A stretch of DNA of 64,000 bases from positions 112,501-176,500 of the forward strand of contig JAMQCR010000003.1 of NCBI GenBank assembly GCA_023702235.1. Direction: 5' to 3'. Positions within the stretch are counted from its first letter, which is position 1, and each line of letters opens with the position of its first letter. Below, piece by piece: positions 1 to 8,322 of this stretch. The notes under the pieces were generated by a model. It saw only the letters and a program-made list of their open reading frames with translations. It was not told the origin of the DNA and made no database searches. A program made the position numbers and the translations under genes. This DNA is from Neobacillus pocheonensis (GTDB taxonomy: Bacteria > Bacillota > Bacilli > Bacillales > Cytobacillaceae).

Positions 1-783
<783 letters not shown>

Positions 784-868
784 GTTGATTAGCTCATTTG
801 TTACGTTGGCTTAGCTTCACTTCCTAAAGAAAGATCCACTAATAGTTATTGTTTGTTTTGCACGTTTT

Positions 869-890
869 GTTTGTTTAGTTTTCAAAGAGC
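869..890 (-). promoter_or_regulatory. boxA-like rRNA antitermination site in the rrn leader
   Basis: On the minus strand the leader between rrn P2 and 16S contains GCTCTTTGAAAACT followed by an A/C-rich run. This is the usual Bacillus rrn boxA (the NusB/S10 loading sequence), placed about 90 nt before mature 16S. The motif is seen; its role is inferred from other Bacillus rrn leaders. Confidence 0.7.
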
Positions 891-922
891 GATTTACTTC
901 GTCACTCAAAAGCGACTTTATT

Positions 923-951
923 ATCATATCACCTACAAAACTTAGTGTCAA
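923..951 (-). promoter_or_regulatory. rrn P2 promoter (sigma-A)
   Basis: The minus strand has -35 TTGACA (946-951) and -10 TATGAT (923-928) with a 17-bp spacer. It lies proximal to 16S, as P2 does in Bacillus rrn operons. Confidence 0.85.
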
Positions 952-995
952 TAACTTTTTTCAAGTTATTTTTTAAGTCAGTAGCGACGTTTATT

Positions 996-1024
996 AATAT
1001 ACCAAGAGATTAGACAAATGTCAA
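996..1024 (-). promoter_or_regulatory. rrn P1 promoter (sigma-A)
   Basis: The minus strand has -35 TTGACA (1019-1024) and -10 TATATT (996-1001) with a 17-bp spacer. It lies 73 bp upstream of P2 and forms the tandem rrn promoter pair typical of Bacillus. Confidence 0.85.
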
Positions 1025-1075
1025 TTATATTTCTAAAAAAAATGAATAAAAAACCTAAAAATATAAATAAACCAT

Positions 1076-1306
1076 TTAACCTTTTTTTCTCCCTTTCCGA
1101 TCTTTCCTCATATATTTTAAACATTCATTGGGCGAAGCAACCCTTCTAAATAATGTAAACAATACTTTATATCGCTCATCCATAGCTCTTTTAACAATAT
1201 GATCAATACGTTCGTCTCTTAAATCAAACAAAATTTCATCCATTTCTCGTTTTATTAAGTATTCCATTTCTTTAATTTCCTTATCATTAATTAAAAATCC
1301 AATCAT
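1076..1306 (-). CDS. small conserved protein of unknown function next to pdaB
   Basis: This encodes a 76-aa charged, mostly helical protein beginning MIGFLINDKEIKEM. It is rich in Glu, Lys and Arg, has the core segment RDERIDHIVKRAMDER and ends in a basic tail. The start at 1306 is chosen because AGGTGG lies 7 nt upstream; the longer reading to 1360 has no such site. It has no signal peptide or membrane segment. It lies between the rrn promoters and the divergent pdaB. I recall small proteins of this type beside pdaB in other bacilli but know no function, so none is assigned. Confidence 0.7.
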   Translation of the reverse strand: MIGFLINDKEIKEMEYLIKREMDEILFDLRDERIDHIVKRAMDERYKVLFTLFRRVASPNECLKYMRKDRKGRKKG

Positions 1307-1444
1307 TGAATCACCACCTGTTAAAATATCTAGTCCTAGTAGTGTTTTCCAATTAACCAAATTTTATAATTAAATTCTTTAATCATATTATTAAAAAAAG
1401 AGCATAAGTTTGAGACATGGATGGTATTGGACGAGGTGGTATTG

Positions 1445-2197
1445 ATGAATTTCTTTTTTGTATTAAACGGAAAGGCTTTAAAGAATATTTCACTAATTTT
1501 AATTGCTGCATTTTTTACTGCTTGGTTCCTCTCTATAGAGAACCTTGCGCAAATTCCTGTCTTTTCAACCAAGGATGGCCCAAAGGCTGTTTATCGAGGA
1601 GAAAAAGACTTGGCACTCACCTTCAATATTGGTTGGGGTGACGAAAAGGCAGAGCCTATTTTAGATACTTTAAAAAAAGAAAATGTAAAATCTGCTACCT
1701 TCTTCTTGGCAGGATCTTGGGCAGAAAGACATCCCGATATTGTGAGCAGGATTGTAAAAGATGGATTTGAAATTGGTATTCTTGGCTACGATTATGTTGA
1801 TTATCAGGATTTAGAGGATGTTAAAATTAGCAAAGATATTTCAAAAGCACAAGAAGTTTTCAAAAAGTTGAATGTTAAGGATATTAAACTGTTACGTGCA
1901 CCAACAGGCCAATTTGACCAGCGAACCTTAAAGATTGCTGAAAGATACGGCTATACGGTCGTGCATTGGAGTGTGGATTCAAAGGATTGGACCAATCCAG
2001 GCGTGGAAGCAATTGTTCAAAATGTAAAAGGGGTTAATAAAGGTGATATTGTGCTGCTCCATGCGTCAGATTCAGCAAAGCAAACTGCAAAGGCTCTGCC
2101 ACTGATTTTAAGGGATATTCGCGCAAAAGGGTTAAAGCTTGTATCTGCTTCAGAAATGATTGCTAATGGGAATGTACAGTCGAAGGAAATTAATTAG
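1445..2197 (+). CDS. pdaB: polysaccharide deacetylase family sporulation protein PdaB
   Basis: A 250-aa protein of the carbohydrate esterase 4 (NodB) fold, needed in B. subtilis to keep spores stable late in sporulation. The start at 1445 is preferred over 1421 because GAGGTGG lies 5 nt upstream. Residues about 12-30 form an N-terminal membrane anchor. The NodB-like domain runs from about residue 50 to the end and has the family segments TFFLAGSWAERHPDIV, LLRAPTGQFD and DIVLLHASDS. The first catalytic motif, usually TFD, reads TFNIGWG, so the metal-binding/base Asp is Asn. The HxxH motif is replaced by GILGYDY. Loss of HxxH is, as I recall, shared with B. subtilis PdaB; the Asp-to-Asn change is additional. 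It is convergent with kbaA. Confidence 0.92.
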   Translation: MNFFFVLNGKALKNISLILIAAFFTAWFLSIENLAQIPVFSTKDGPKAVYRGEKDLALTFNIGWGDEKAEPILDTLKKENVKSATFFLAGSWAERHPDIVSRIVKDGFEIGILGYDYVDYQDLEDVKISKDISKAQEVFKKLNVKDIKLLRAPTGQFDQRTLKIAERYGYTVVHWSVDSKDWTNPGVEAIVQNVKGVNKGDIVLLHASDSAKQTAKALPLILRDIRAKGLKLVSASEMIANGNVQSKEIN

Positions 2198-2217
2198 AAT
2201 AGATTTTGTAGTACAAA

Positions 2218-2254
2218 AAACCGCCCATTTTAAATTATATGGACGGTCTTTTGT
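2218..2254. terminator. bidirectional terminator between pdaB and kbaA
   Basis: An inverted repeat, ACCGCCCAT and ATGGACGGT (one mismatch), is flanked by an A-run on one side and T-rich sequence on the other. It lies between convergent pdaB and kbaA and overlaps the last codons of kbaA. Confidence 0.65.
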
Positions 2255-2921
2255 TTATTTTCCCCTTTAATGGATTATCTTTATTAGAACCAGATTGGTG
2301 GGAACGCTTCTGCCTATCCTTCTCTGATTGTGAATTTAATTTATGAAGTATTAATAATTGGTATGCATTACAGGCCATTAAAGAAAACATCATAAGATAA
2401 AGCCAGCTTCTTTCATTGACACGAAGAACAGGTACCCATTCAACTAATGTCACAACCACCATAACGAAGAGGGCAGGTATAAAAGCCGATGGATTAGTTT
2501 GTTTCACTTTAAACCAAGAAACAATAAGTCCCACAAGCAATAGAACAACCGCTGGGAGAAAATACGGGAAAATGGACTCACCTGATTTAGCAAAATTCAC
2601 ATAACGCAAATAGACTAAGTCAAATAAAGCAAATAAAATTAGCACCGACTGCACAGCATTCCACAATGAAACAGATTTAAAAATACCTAAGCCAAAACGA
2701 TGAACGGTTAAATAAGCAAAAAAGCCCATTTGGCTTATAACACTAAAAAGAAATCCCATGACAATTAACCATATTGTAGTGGAGAGAATATCCATTATTC
2801 GAAATTCAGTAAAATAGGGCTGAAATTCTTTCCAGCGCACAATAAAACCCACAATTGCCGTCGTGAGCCCGCCTGTTAATGATGTGGTCATAAATAATCT
2901 TACCCAATTGCGGCTTGTCAC
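2235..2921 (-). CDS. kbaA: KinB-signalling pathway activation protein KbaA
   Basis: A 228-aa integral membrane protein needed in B. subtilis for activation of sensor kinase KinB, which feeds phosphate into the Spo0A phosphorelay. It shows about six hydrophobic segments and the family signature SQMGFFAYLTVHRFGLGIF around residues 63-81. A charged Lys/Arg/Ser-rich tail of about 30 residues extends beyond the usual length of about 198 aa. The start is GTG at 2921, with GGAGGG about 6 nt upstream. Its place between pdaB and gerD matches the B. subtilis order. The long hydrophilic C-terminus is the only unusual trait. Confidence 0.93.
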   Translation of the reverse strand: MTSRNWVRLFMTTSLTGGLTTAIVGFIVRWKEFQPYFTEFRIMDILSTTIWLIVMGFLFSVISQMGFFAYLTVHRFGLGIFKSVSLWNAVQSVLILFALFDLVYLRYVNFAKSGESIFPYFLPAVVLLLVGLIVSWFKVKQTNPSAFIPALFVMVVVTLVEWVPVLRVNERSWLYLMMFSLMACNAYQLLILHKLNSQSEKDRQKRSHQSGSNKDNPLKGKINKRPSI

Positions 2922-3067
2922 AAAATTCCCTCCAAGTAAAAAATAAATTCCTTATTGATTGTACCAATCCAAGTTTCAAAAATCTACATTTAGAAATACT
3001 TACGCATAATCTTGCCTCATTTTCTTCATCCTAAAATTAAGGATTCTTATGTGAAAGGAGCTTTTAA

Positions 3068-3700
3068 ATGAAAGTAAAGGATATATTGCTCCTCCTACTC
3101 ATCATGTTGTTCCTAACCAGCTGTTCTTCTAAAGAATCAAGTAGTGGAGGACAAGTGGATTACGATACAACCAAAAAAATGGTGGTTGATATTCTCAAAA
3201 CAGATGAGGGTAAGAAAGCAATTCAAGACGTTATGTCGGATGAAAAAATGAAACAAAAGCTCGTTATGGACCAAAAAGTGGTCACTGACACCATTCAGCA
3301 AACCCTTACTTCTGATAAGGCAACTGAATTTTGGAAAAAAACCTTCAGTGATCCAAAATTTGCTCAAGGCGTTGCCAAAAATATGAGATCCGAAAATGAA
3401 AGCTTATTGAAGACATTGATGAATGATCCAGAATATCGAAATATGATGATTCAAGTTTTTAAAGAGCCGGCTATTCAACAAGAGTTAGCAGATGCTTTAA
3501 AAAGTAAGGACTACCGTTCCCACCTTCAACAAGTAATTACCGAAACCATTGACAGTCCGTTATTTAAAGTCAAAATGCAAGATATACTTATAAAAGCTGC
3601 TGAAGATTTAAAAGGAAAGTCAAGCGGAAAAAGCGATCAGAGTGGAGGCACATCTACCGGACAAAATAAAGCTGGAGGTCAGTCCAGCAGCGGGACGTAA
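3068..3700 (+). CDS. gerD: spore germination lipoprotein GerD
   Basis: A 210-aa lipoprotein of the spore inner membrane that in B. subtilis clusters nutrient germinant receptors into the germinosome. The signal peptide (residues 1-18) ends in the lipobox LTSC, with the lipidated Cys at residue 19. The mature part is helical and rich in Lys, Asp and Met, typical of the GerD trimer-forming core. The last 30 residues are Gly/Ser/Gln-rich and look disordered. Start support: AAGGAGC lies 7-8 nt before ATG. It is convergent with salA, as in B. subtilis. Confidence 0.95.
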   Translation: MKVKDILLLLLIMLFLTSCSSKESSSGGQVDYDTTKKMVVDILKTDEGKKAIQDVMSDEKMKQKLVMDQKVVTDTIQQTLTSDKATEFWKKTFSDPKFAQGVAKNMRSENESLLKTLMNDPEYRNMMIQVFKEPAIQQELADALKSKDYRSHLQQVITETIDSPLFKVKMQDILIKAAEDLKGKSSGKSDQSGGTSTGQNKAGGQSSSGT

Positions 3701-3719
3701 ACTATTTTTTCAAAAATAA

Positions 3720-3753
3720 AAAGGCTGGCCTTAAATTACCATAGGTCAGCCTT
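3720..3753. terminator. bidirectional terminator between gerD and salA
   Basis: The stem AAGGCTGGCCT/AGGTCAGCCTT (one mismatch), with an 11-nt loop and A/T tracts on both sides, sits between the convergent genes. Confidence 0.8.
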
Positions 3754-3760
3754 TAAATTA

Positions 3761-4812
3761 CTATTTTTTAAGCAACTTTGTAACTTCTTCAGCAATTTCC
3801 AGATAAATTTTCCCTACTGGATGGTCTTCCTGATAAATTGATGGAGCAAAATCTTCATCATTCCAGTCTGGTTGATTTAATGGCAGTCGTCCGAGAACTT
3901 CGGTCTTTAATTCCTCCGCTAATTTATCACCACCGCCTTGGCCAAATACATATTCTTTCTCACCAGTAAGTTTGCTTTCAAAATAAGCCATGTTTTCGAT
4001 AATGCCAAGAATCTTCATGGTCAGTACGAAGCGCCATCGCACCTGCACGTGCTGCTACAAATGCAGCAGTAGGATGGGGAGTTGTCACGATGATTTCCTT
4101 ACATGCTGGAAGCATAGTATGTACGTCTAATGCTACATCTCCAGTTCCTGGTGGTAAATCTAAAAGCAAATAATCCAGCTCTCCCCACTCCACTTCATTG
4201 AAGAAGCTGTTTAACATCTTTCCTAGCATTGGACCACGCCAGATAATTGGGGCATTATCTTCAACAAAAAATCCCATAGATATGACTTGTACGCCAAAGC
4301 GCTCAACTGGAAGAATTTTTTCTCCACGAACGACAGGTCTTTTAGTGATTCCCATCATATCAGGTACGCTAAACCCGTAAATATCCGCGTCAATAAGCCC
4401 AACTTTTTTCCCTAAGCGGGCTAGAGAAACGGCAAGTTTACAGAAACGGTTGATTTACCTACCCCACCTTTTCCGCTCGCGATTGCAATGAAAGTTGTAT
4501 CTGATGTCAGTAGACTTTTCTCTTCCTTTTCAGGTGCAGCCTGACGATGTTGCGCCAACACCTCTTCAGCAAGTTCACTGAATCGAATGCCAACTGTTTC
4601 TGCTCCTGCTTCTTTTAGAACATTAACGATTTGTGTTTGCAGCTGCAGCTGTTCGGCGGTACCTGTTTTAGCGACGGCCACTTTGACACTTACATGATTT
4701 TTTTCTTCTTTTATTTTTATTTCCTCAATGGCATTTAATTCAGCTAACGTTTTATGTAAAAATGGCTCTTTAAGCCGCCAAGTACCTCACGTACTCTCAC
4801 TTCTGTTAACAT
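3761..4812 (-). CDS. salA: Mrp/NBP35-type P-loop ATPase SalA, broken by three frameshifts
   Basis: Across three frames the translation covers the whole of SalA/Mrp (about 350 aa), an ATP-binding protein that in B. subtilis acts as a regulator, named for effects on protease genes, and belongs to the Fe-S carrier ATPase family. In order are the N-terminal MIP18-like domain (VKVAVAKTGTAEQ), the deviant Walker A GKGGVGKST, then DIYGFSVPDMMGI, LDLPPGTGDVALD and the C-terminal GQGGGDKLAEEL. Breaks lie near 4769 (one base lost in TTAAA/GAG), near 4432 (GGCC read as GCC) and near 4009 (one extra base in GAAGATT). All residues on either side are conserved, so sequence error is likelier than decay. The start ATG at 4812 follows GGTGAGGTG. 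Confidence 0.85.
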
Positions 4813-4919
4813 TTTAAAACACCTCACCATATGAATTCGTTTCCATAATCAGTATACCATATTTATTTCTGAAAACAGTTAAATGAATCACACGTCACAT
4901 CTGGAAACCCTTCTAAAAA

Positions 4920-4945
4920 CAAAAAAGGTGGTTAAACCACCTTCT
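4920..4945 (-). terminator. intrinsic terminator of cwlD
   Basis: A perfect stem AAGGTGGT/ACCACCTT, followed on the minus strand by a T-run, lies directly after the cwlD stop. Confidence 0.85.
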
Positions 4946-5701
4946 TTAATCTGATTCTTTTAATTCTTTCTCATACGTAAAATAACGAATAACTCCCTTA
5001 TAAATCGAGGCTGCTATTTTTTCTTGATAAGAATCCTTTTTGAGATTAGCCTTTTCTTTTGGATTTGAAAGAAAGCCTACCTCAACCAATACACCAGGTT
5101 TCTTAGCATTTTTTAATATATACACTTGGCCTAATGGTTTTGCTTTACGAGTAGTATTCCCTAAATTTTTGCGAAGTTCGTCTTGAATAAATTTTGCAGC
5201 CTTTGCGTTTTCCTCATGCTGGGGAGCGTAGAATGTTTGTGCTCCGCTCCACTGTGAGGATGGAATAGCATTTAAATGAATGCTGACAAAAAAATCATTA
5301 TCAGCATCATTTATTAACTTTAATCGTTTTTTCAAATCCTCCACTTTTCTTCTACTATATCCTCTTGTATCAGAGTCTGCTAAATCGGTATCTGTATCTC
5401 TTGTCATATTCACAAGAGCTCCTTGCTGTTGTAGATAATCTCTTACTTTTAATGAAATCGATAATGCTATGTCTTTTTCAAGCGTTTGGTCGGCTCCAGC
5501 CCCGCCATCGGGTCCACCATGACCAGGATCAACCAAAATGATTTTTCCCGATAATGGAAGATTCCATGATTTCCAAGAATCATTTTCCATAAAATCGTGT
5601 TGTAGAATAAGAAATAAAATAAGTAATCCCACAGAAAAACCAATGATTTTCAACCTTCGCTTTAACAACCAAATCATTCCTTCCCGCTCGTCCATGTTCA
5701 T
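4946..5701 (-). CDS. cwlD: N-acetylmuramoyl-L-alanine amidase CwlD (spore cortex muramic-lactam formation)
   Basis: A 251-aa amidase_3 zinc hydrolase. With PdaA it makes muramic delta-lactam in the spore cortex, the mark recognised by germination lytic enzymes. Residues about 14-32 form a membrane/signal segment. Catalytic zinc ligands and motifs are visible: DPGHGGPDGGA (His about residue 60), then Glu in LEKDIALS, SIHLNA (His about residue 141) and VEVGFLSN (catalytic Glu). It is about 14 residues longer at the N-terminus than B. subtilis CwlD. None of the candidate starts has a well-spaced ribosome site, so the start is uncertain. GerD, its activator in B. subtilis, is encoded nearby. Confidence 0.94.
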   Translation of the reverse strand: MNMDEREGMIWLLKRRLKIIGFSVGLLILFLILQHDFMENDSWKSWNLPLSGKIILVDPGHGGPDGGAGADQTLEKDIALSISLKVRDYLQQQGALVNMTRDTDTDLADSDTRGYSRRKVEDLKKRLKLINDADNDFFVSIHLNAIPSSQWSGAQTFYAPQHEENAKAAKFIQDELRKNLGNTTRKAKPLGQVYILKNAKKPGVLVEVGFLSNPKEKANLKKDSYQEKIAASIYKGVIRYFTYEKELKESD

Positions 5702-5751
5702 TTAACTATATGGGACAAGGACTTAATTTAGAACAGGAAGAAATGAATGTA

Positions 5752-6201
5752 TTAGTGAAGGCGGAGCTTATGACGCATTTGACCTTTTTCGAACCCTTCC
5801 CTCCACCAAACATGTACATACTGTTCACATAAATAATAAAGGGATTCACTCATGGTTCCTTCTTCGCCATTTCCCCAATAAAGTAAGAAATTATACAAAG
5901 TATCTATTAAATGATTCTCTTCTTTATTGCAGCGTGATCGGACTTCTTCTAAGTCTTCTCCGTGATAACCAAACTTACTAAATTTAGCTCCTAATAAATA
6001 GGCCTCAAGAGCAACATCATAACATGCTTCTTCAATCCCAGTATTCATAACAAAGCTTGAAGCAATTCTCGTTGAACCAAAGTATTGTTTTACTCTTTCC
6101 TTCAGCATATTGATGGATAAGTCCCGTAAAACGGAACGCTCGTATTTGATTTGTTTTTCCCGACGCTTTTCTTTAAAGGTTGTAATTACATTCACTCGCA
6201 T
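5752..6201 (-). CDS. ybaK: YbaK family protein (DUF2521)
   Basis: A 149-aa cytoplasmic protein matching Bacillus YbaK in position (just upstream of cwlD), length and features. It has a basic N-terminus (KEKRREKQIKYERSVLRD), a central segment with TGIEEACYDVALEAYLLGAKF and the Trp-rich C-terminal YVHVWWREGFEKGQ. It has no signal or membrane segment. The function is not known to me. It is separated from cwlD by about 50 bp and probably transcribed with it. Confidence 0.85.
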   Translation of the reverse strand: MRVNVITTFKEKRREKQIKYERSVLRDLSINMLKERVKQYFGSTRIASSFVMNTGIEEACYDVALEAYLLGAKFSKFGYHGEDLEEVRSRCNKEENHLIDTLYNFLLYWGNGEEGTMSESLYYLCEQYVHVWWREGFEKGQMRHKLRLH

Positions 6202-6356
6202 TTCACCTCTTAGGACTATTTTTCATCCCATGTTCATAAGAAATGCAAAGTCTTCACTGTTTTCCATTTCCAATTTTTAAACTTTCATGAGTTGGAAAAA
6301 TCTTAAAAATGGAATAAATACCGATCTTTTTGTAATAGTAAGCAGTTTTTTAACAA

Positions 6357-6398
6357 AAAAGTCCCCCAACCATTATAGGTTGAGGGACTTTTTAACGT
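6357..6398. terminator. strong terminator downstream of the YebC-family gene
   Basis: The stem GTCCCTCAACC/GGTTGGGGGAC with a 6-nt loop is flanked by A- and T-runs on the two sides. Its CCCCCAACC half resembles the rpsI terminator hairpins at 7272 and 13678. Confidence 0.85.
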
Positions 6399-6417
6399 TA
6401 ATCATTAAGTTACTGTG

Positions 6418-7137
6418 TTACTCACTCAAATCCACATTGTGGTACACTTGCCCAACATCTTCTAAGTCTTCTAATACATCAAGCATCCTTTCGAATTTTG
6501 CTTTAGCATCTTCTGGAAGTGTTATATCATTCTGCGCAAGCATCGTTAGTTCTGCCACTGTAAAATCAGTTATTCCTACATTCTTGAATGCCTCTTGCAC
6601 GGCATGAAATTGGTCTGGCTCAGCATAAACAATTACCGAGTCATCCTCTTCTATAATGTCACGGACGTCTACATCTGCTTCCATTAATAATTCAAGTACT
6701 TCATCTGCCGTTTTACCCTCAATGCCGATAACAGCCGTTGCATCGAACATATATGCTACAGATCCACTAACTCCCATGTTACCACCGTTTTTACCAAATG
6801 CTGCACGTACATCTGATGCAGTTCGGTTCACGTTATTTGTCAGCGCGTCTACGATGACCATTGAACCATTTGGTCCGAAGCCTTCATAACGTAGTTCGGT
6901 AAAGCTTTCTTCTGAACCACCCTTTGCTTTTTCAATCGCACGGTCAATAATCGTTTTCGGTACACTATACGTTTTTGCTCGCTCAAGTACGACTCTTAAT
7001 GCACCATTGGATACTGGATCGGGCTCACCTTGCCTAGCTGCTACATAAATTTCGCGTCCGAACTTCGCATAGATTCGACTCGTATTAGCATCCTTTGACG
7101 CTTTCTTTTCTTTAATATTGTTCCACTTGCGACCCAT
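6418..7137 (-). CDS. YebC/PmpR family protein (YeeI-type)
   Basis: A 239-aa YebC/TACO1 family protein; length and N-terminus MGRKWNNIKEKKASKDANTS match B. subtilis YeeI. The family is annotated as a transcriptional regulator, and members are now linked to translation of proline-rich stretches. Domain I is the helical N-terminus with RIYAKFGREIYVAARQG. Domains II/III follow with ERAIEKA-like helices, RYEGFGPNGSMVIVDALT and a hydrophobic beta core. ATG at 7137 is chosen because it gives the conserved family start; an in-frame GTG 9 nt upstream is possible. In B. subtilis yeeI is elsewhere; here it occupies the slot where ybaJ would be expected. Confidence 0.92.
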   Translation of the reverse strand: MGRKWNNIKEKKASKDANTSRIYAKFGREIYVAARQGEPDPVSNGALRVVLERAKTYSVPKTIIDRAIEKAKGGSEESFTELRYEGFGPNGSMVIVDALTNNVNRTASDVRAAFGKNGGNMGVSGSVAYMFDATAVIGIEGKTADEVLELLMEADVDVRDIIEEDDSVIVYAEPDQFHAVQEAFKNVGITDFTVAELTMLAQNDITLPEDAKAKFERMLDVLEDLEDVGQVYHNVDLSE

Positions 7138-7271
7138 AATGAACACTCACTTTCCACATTTGAATCTACTATACAGTTCTAATTGTAGGTATTGCTATCA
7201 TTCACCAGAAATATTATACCTCAATTGCATAATTTCTACAAAAGCTGCTTAAAATCAAGTTCCACTTTAAA

Positions 7272-7303
7272 AAAGACCCCCAACCAATAGAGGTTGAGAG
7301 CCT
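7272..7303 (-). terminator. terminator belonging to the displaced rpsI 3' end
   Basis: The stem CTCAACC/GGTTGGG is followed on the minus strand by a T-run. It has the same spacing to the rpsI-like stop codon as the terminator at 13678-13710. It is probably the original rpsI terminator, left behind at the far end of the island. Confidence 0.75.
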
Positions 7304-7314
7304 GGAAACGTCGA

Positions 7315-7380
7315 TAATTAACGTTTTGAGAACTGAGGCGCACGACGAGCACCTTTAAGACCGTATTTTTTACGTTCTTT
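7315..7380 (-). repeat. distal attachment site: 66-bp copy of the rpsI 3' end
   Basis: This segment is identical over 66 bp to 13724-13789, which is the last 20 codons plus stop of rpsI and 3 bp beyond. Upstream of it (above 7380) the sequence stops resembling rpsI. A perfect direct repeat of a gene's 3' end on both sides of a region that holds an integrase is the signature of att sites made by site-specific integration. Confidence 0.92.
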
Positions 7381-7506
7381 AATTTGCCAATATAAAATGA
7401 ATATAAACCGTACAAAACAATCCTTGTTACATCAAGGTTTTGATTACTTTTAATAATAAAAGTGAAATAAAAAAATATATGGTTATATATGTTTCGTAGT
7501 CAAATT

Positions 7507-7513
7507 ATGGTCA
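7507..7513 (+). repeat. ATGGTCA motif, possible integrase arm site (distal end)
   Basis: This single copy of ATGGTCA, 127 bp inside the distal attachment site, matches the cluster at 13615-13659 beside the proximal site. The assignment as an arm-type integrase binding site is inference. Confidence 0.4.
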
Positions 7514-7592
7514 AGAATTTTTATGAAATCAATCGCATTCATTAATTAATTACACCTTATACAAAATTAATAAAACAATAAAAGGTGATTAA

Positions 7593-7622
7593 AAAAGGAG
7601 CCTATTTATAGAGCTCCTTTTA
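7593..7622. terminator. bidirectional terminator-like hairpin in the island
   Basis: The stem AAAAGGAGC/GCTCCTTTT, with an 11-12-nt loop and flanking A/T runs, is present. No gene ends directly at it, so it may be left from a lost gene. Confidence 0.6.
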
Positions 7623-7797
7623 CTATATATATTTATTAAACCGTCTACATGTTCTTTGACTTTTTTTCAGAAACTCCAGGGACTGATTTTTGACCCTAAG
7701 ACTCTCACCCCGATGAAGCATGCGATTTCATGTGAATATCGTAAGTAGAAAAAAAGTCTGCCGTATAAATAAGCAAAACTGAGTTGTAGACATGAGG

Positions 7798-8085
7798 CTA
7801 TGTAAAAAGACAGGGACAGGGAACCCAATCCAAAAAGATGCCTGTAAAATACGGTCCAATGGAGGTGGGCAGCCTCATTGAAAAAAGATTGATGCTTGAC
7901 GCAAAGCCGCTCCGCTGGTTAAGTGTTAACTCACACTTGCGCCTGCTGTGCCCCTGCGTATCTCGATTTAAAGCCGTTCGAAGCATATAAATGACAGAAA
8001 CGAGTGCGTATGATGTTAAAAGGGCATCAAAATCAAAAGCAGACTTCCGATAAAACGGATGAAAACAATGGACCGGATTGTCCAA
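7798..8085 (-). CDS. hypothetical open frame of 95 codons, doubtful
   Basis: The frame begins MDNPVHCFHPFYRKSAFDFD and includes the stretch LLTSYALVSVIYMLR. Composition is unusual (many His, Phe and Cys), there is no ribosome binding site at the start, and I recognise no family. It could be a remnant of a transposase or chance. It is listed because it is the only sizeable frame in this part of the island. Confidence 0.2.
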   Translation of the reverse strand: MDNPVHCFHPFYRKSAFDFDALLTSYALVSVIYMLRTALNRDTQGHSRRKCELTLNQRSGFASSINLFSMRLPTSIGPYFTGIFLDWVPCPCLFT

Positions 8086-8274
8086 TGTTTATGAGATAAT
8101 CTTGCTTGTAAAATGCTAGTTTTGTTCAAAATTTTTCCTCTTACCTTAAGTTGATACTTATGTAGCTTCATGCCTATGGTGCTTTATTTATATTTTTAAA
8201 TCTAAGATGAAGCAGGCATTTCAATTTGAGTTAAGTCACCTCTTTATTATAGGACAGTTGCGGGAATATCTGAC

Positions 8275-8312
8275 AAAAAAGGCAGCTCCCTGATGGGGGA
8301 TAGCTACCTTCG
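8275..8312 (-). terminator. terminator of the royal-jelly-family gene
   Basis: On the minus strand GGTAGCT...CCC pairs with GGG...AGCTGCC and is followed by six T residues, about 15 nt after the repaired stop codon at 8323. Confidence 0.8.
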
Positions 8313-8322
8313 TTTACGATTA

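Larger units (their letters stand above)
7381..8322. other. about 940 bp of the island with no convincing gene
   Basis: The stretch is A/T-rich near the attachment site. It holds one ATGGTCA copy (7507-7513), a hairpin at 7593-7622, a weak open frame at 7798-8085 and the terminator at 8275-8312. No recognisable protein homology is seen in either strand. It may be the eroded end of the element. Confidence 0.5.

Noticed and set aside
3761..4812. salA as a true pseudogene
   Set aside because: Three one-base breaks with full conservation of every motif, one at GGCC, fit the sequence-error pattern seen in essential genes here better than decay.
7798..8085. Transposase fragment
   Set aside because: No DDE/DEDD motif or inverted repeats could be identified; kept only as a doubtful frame.
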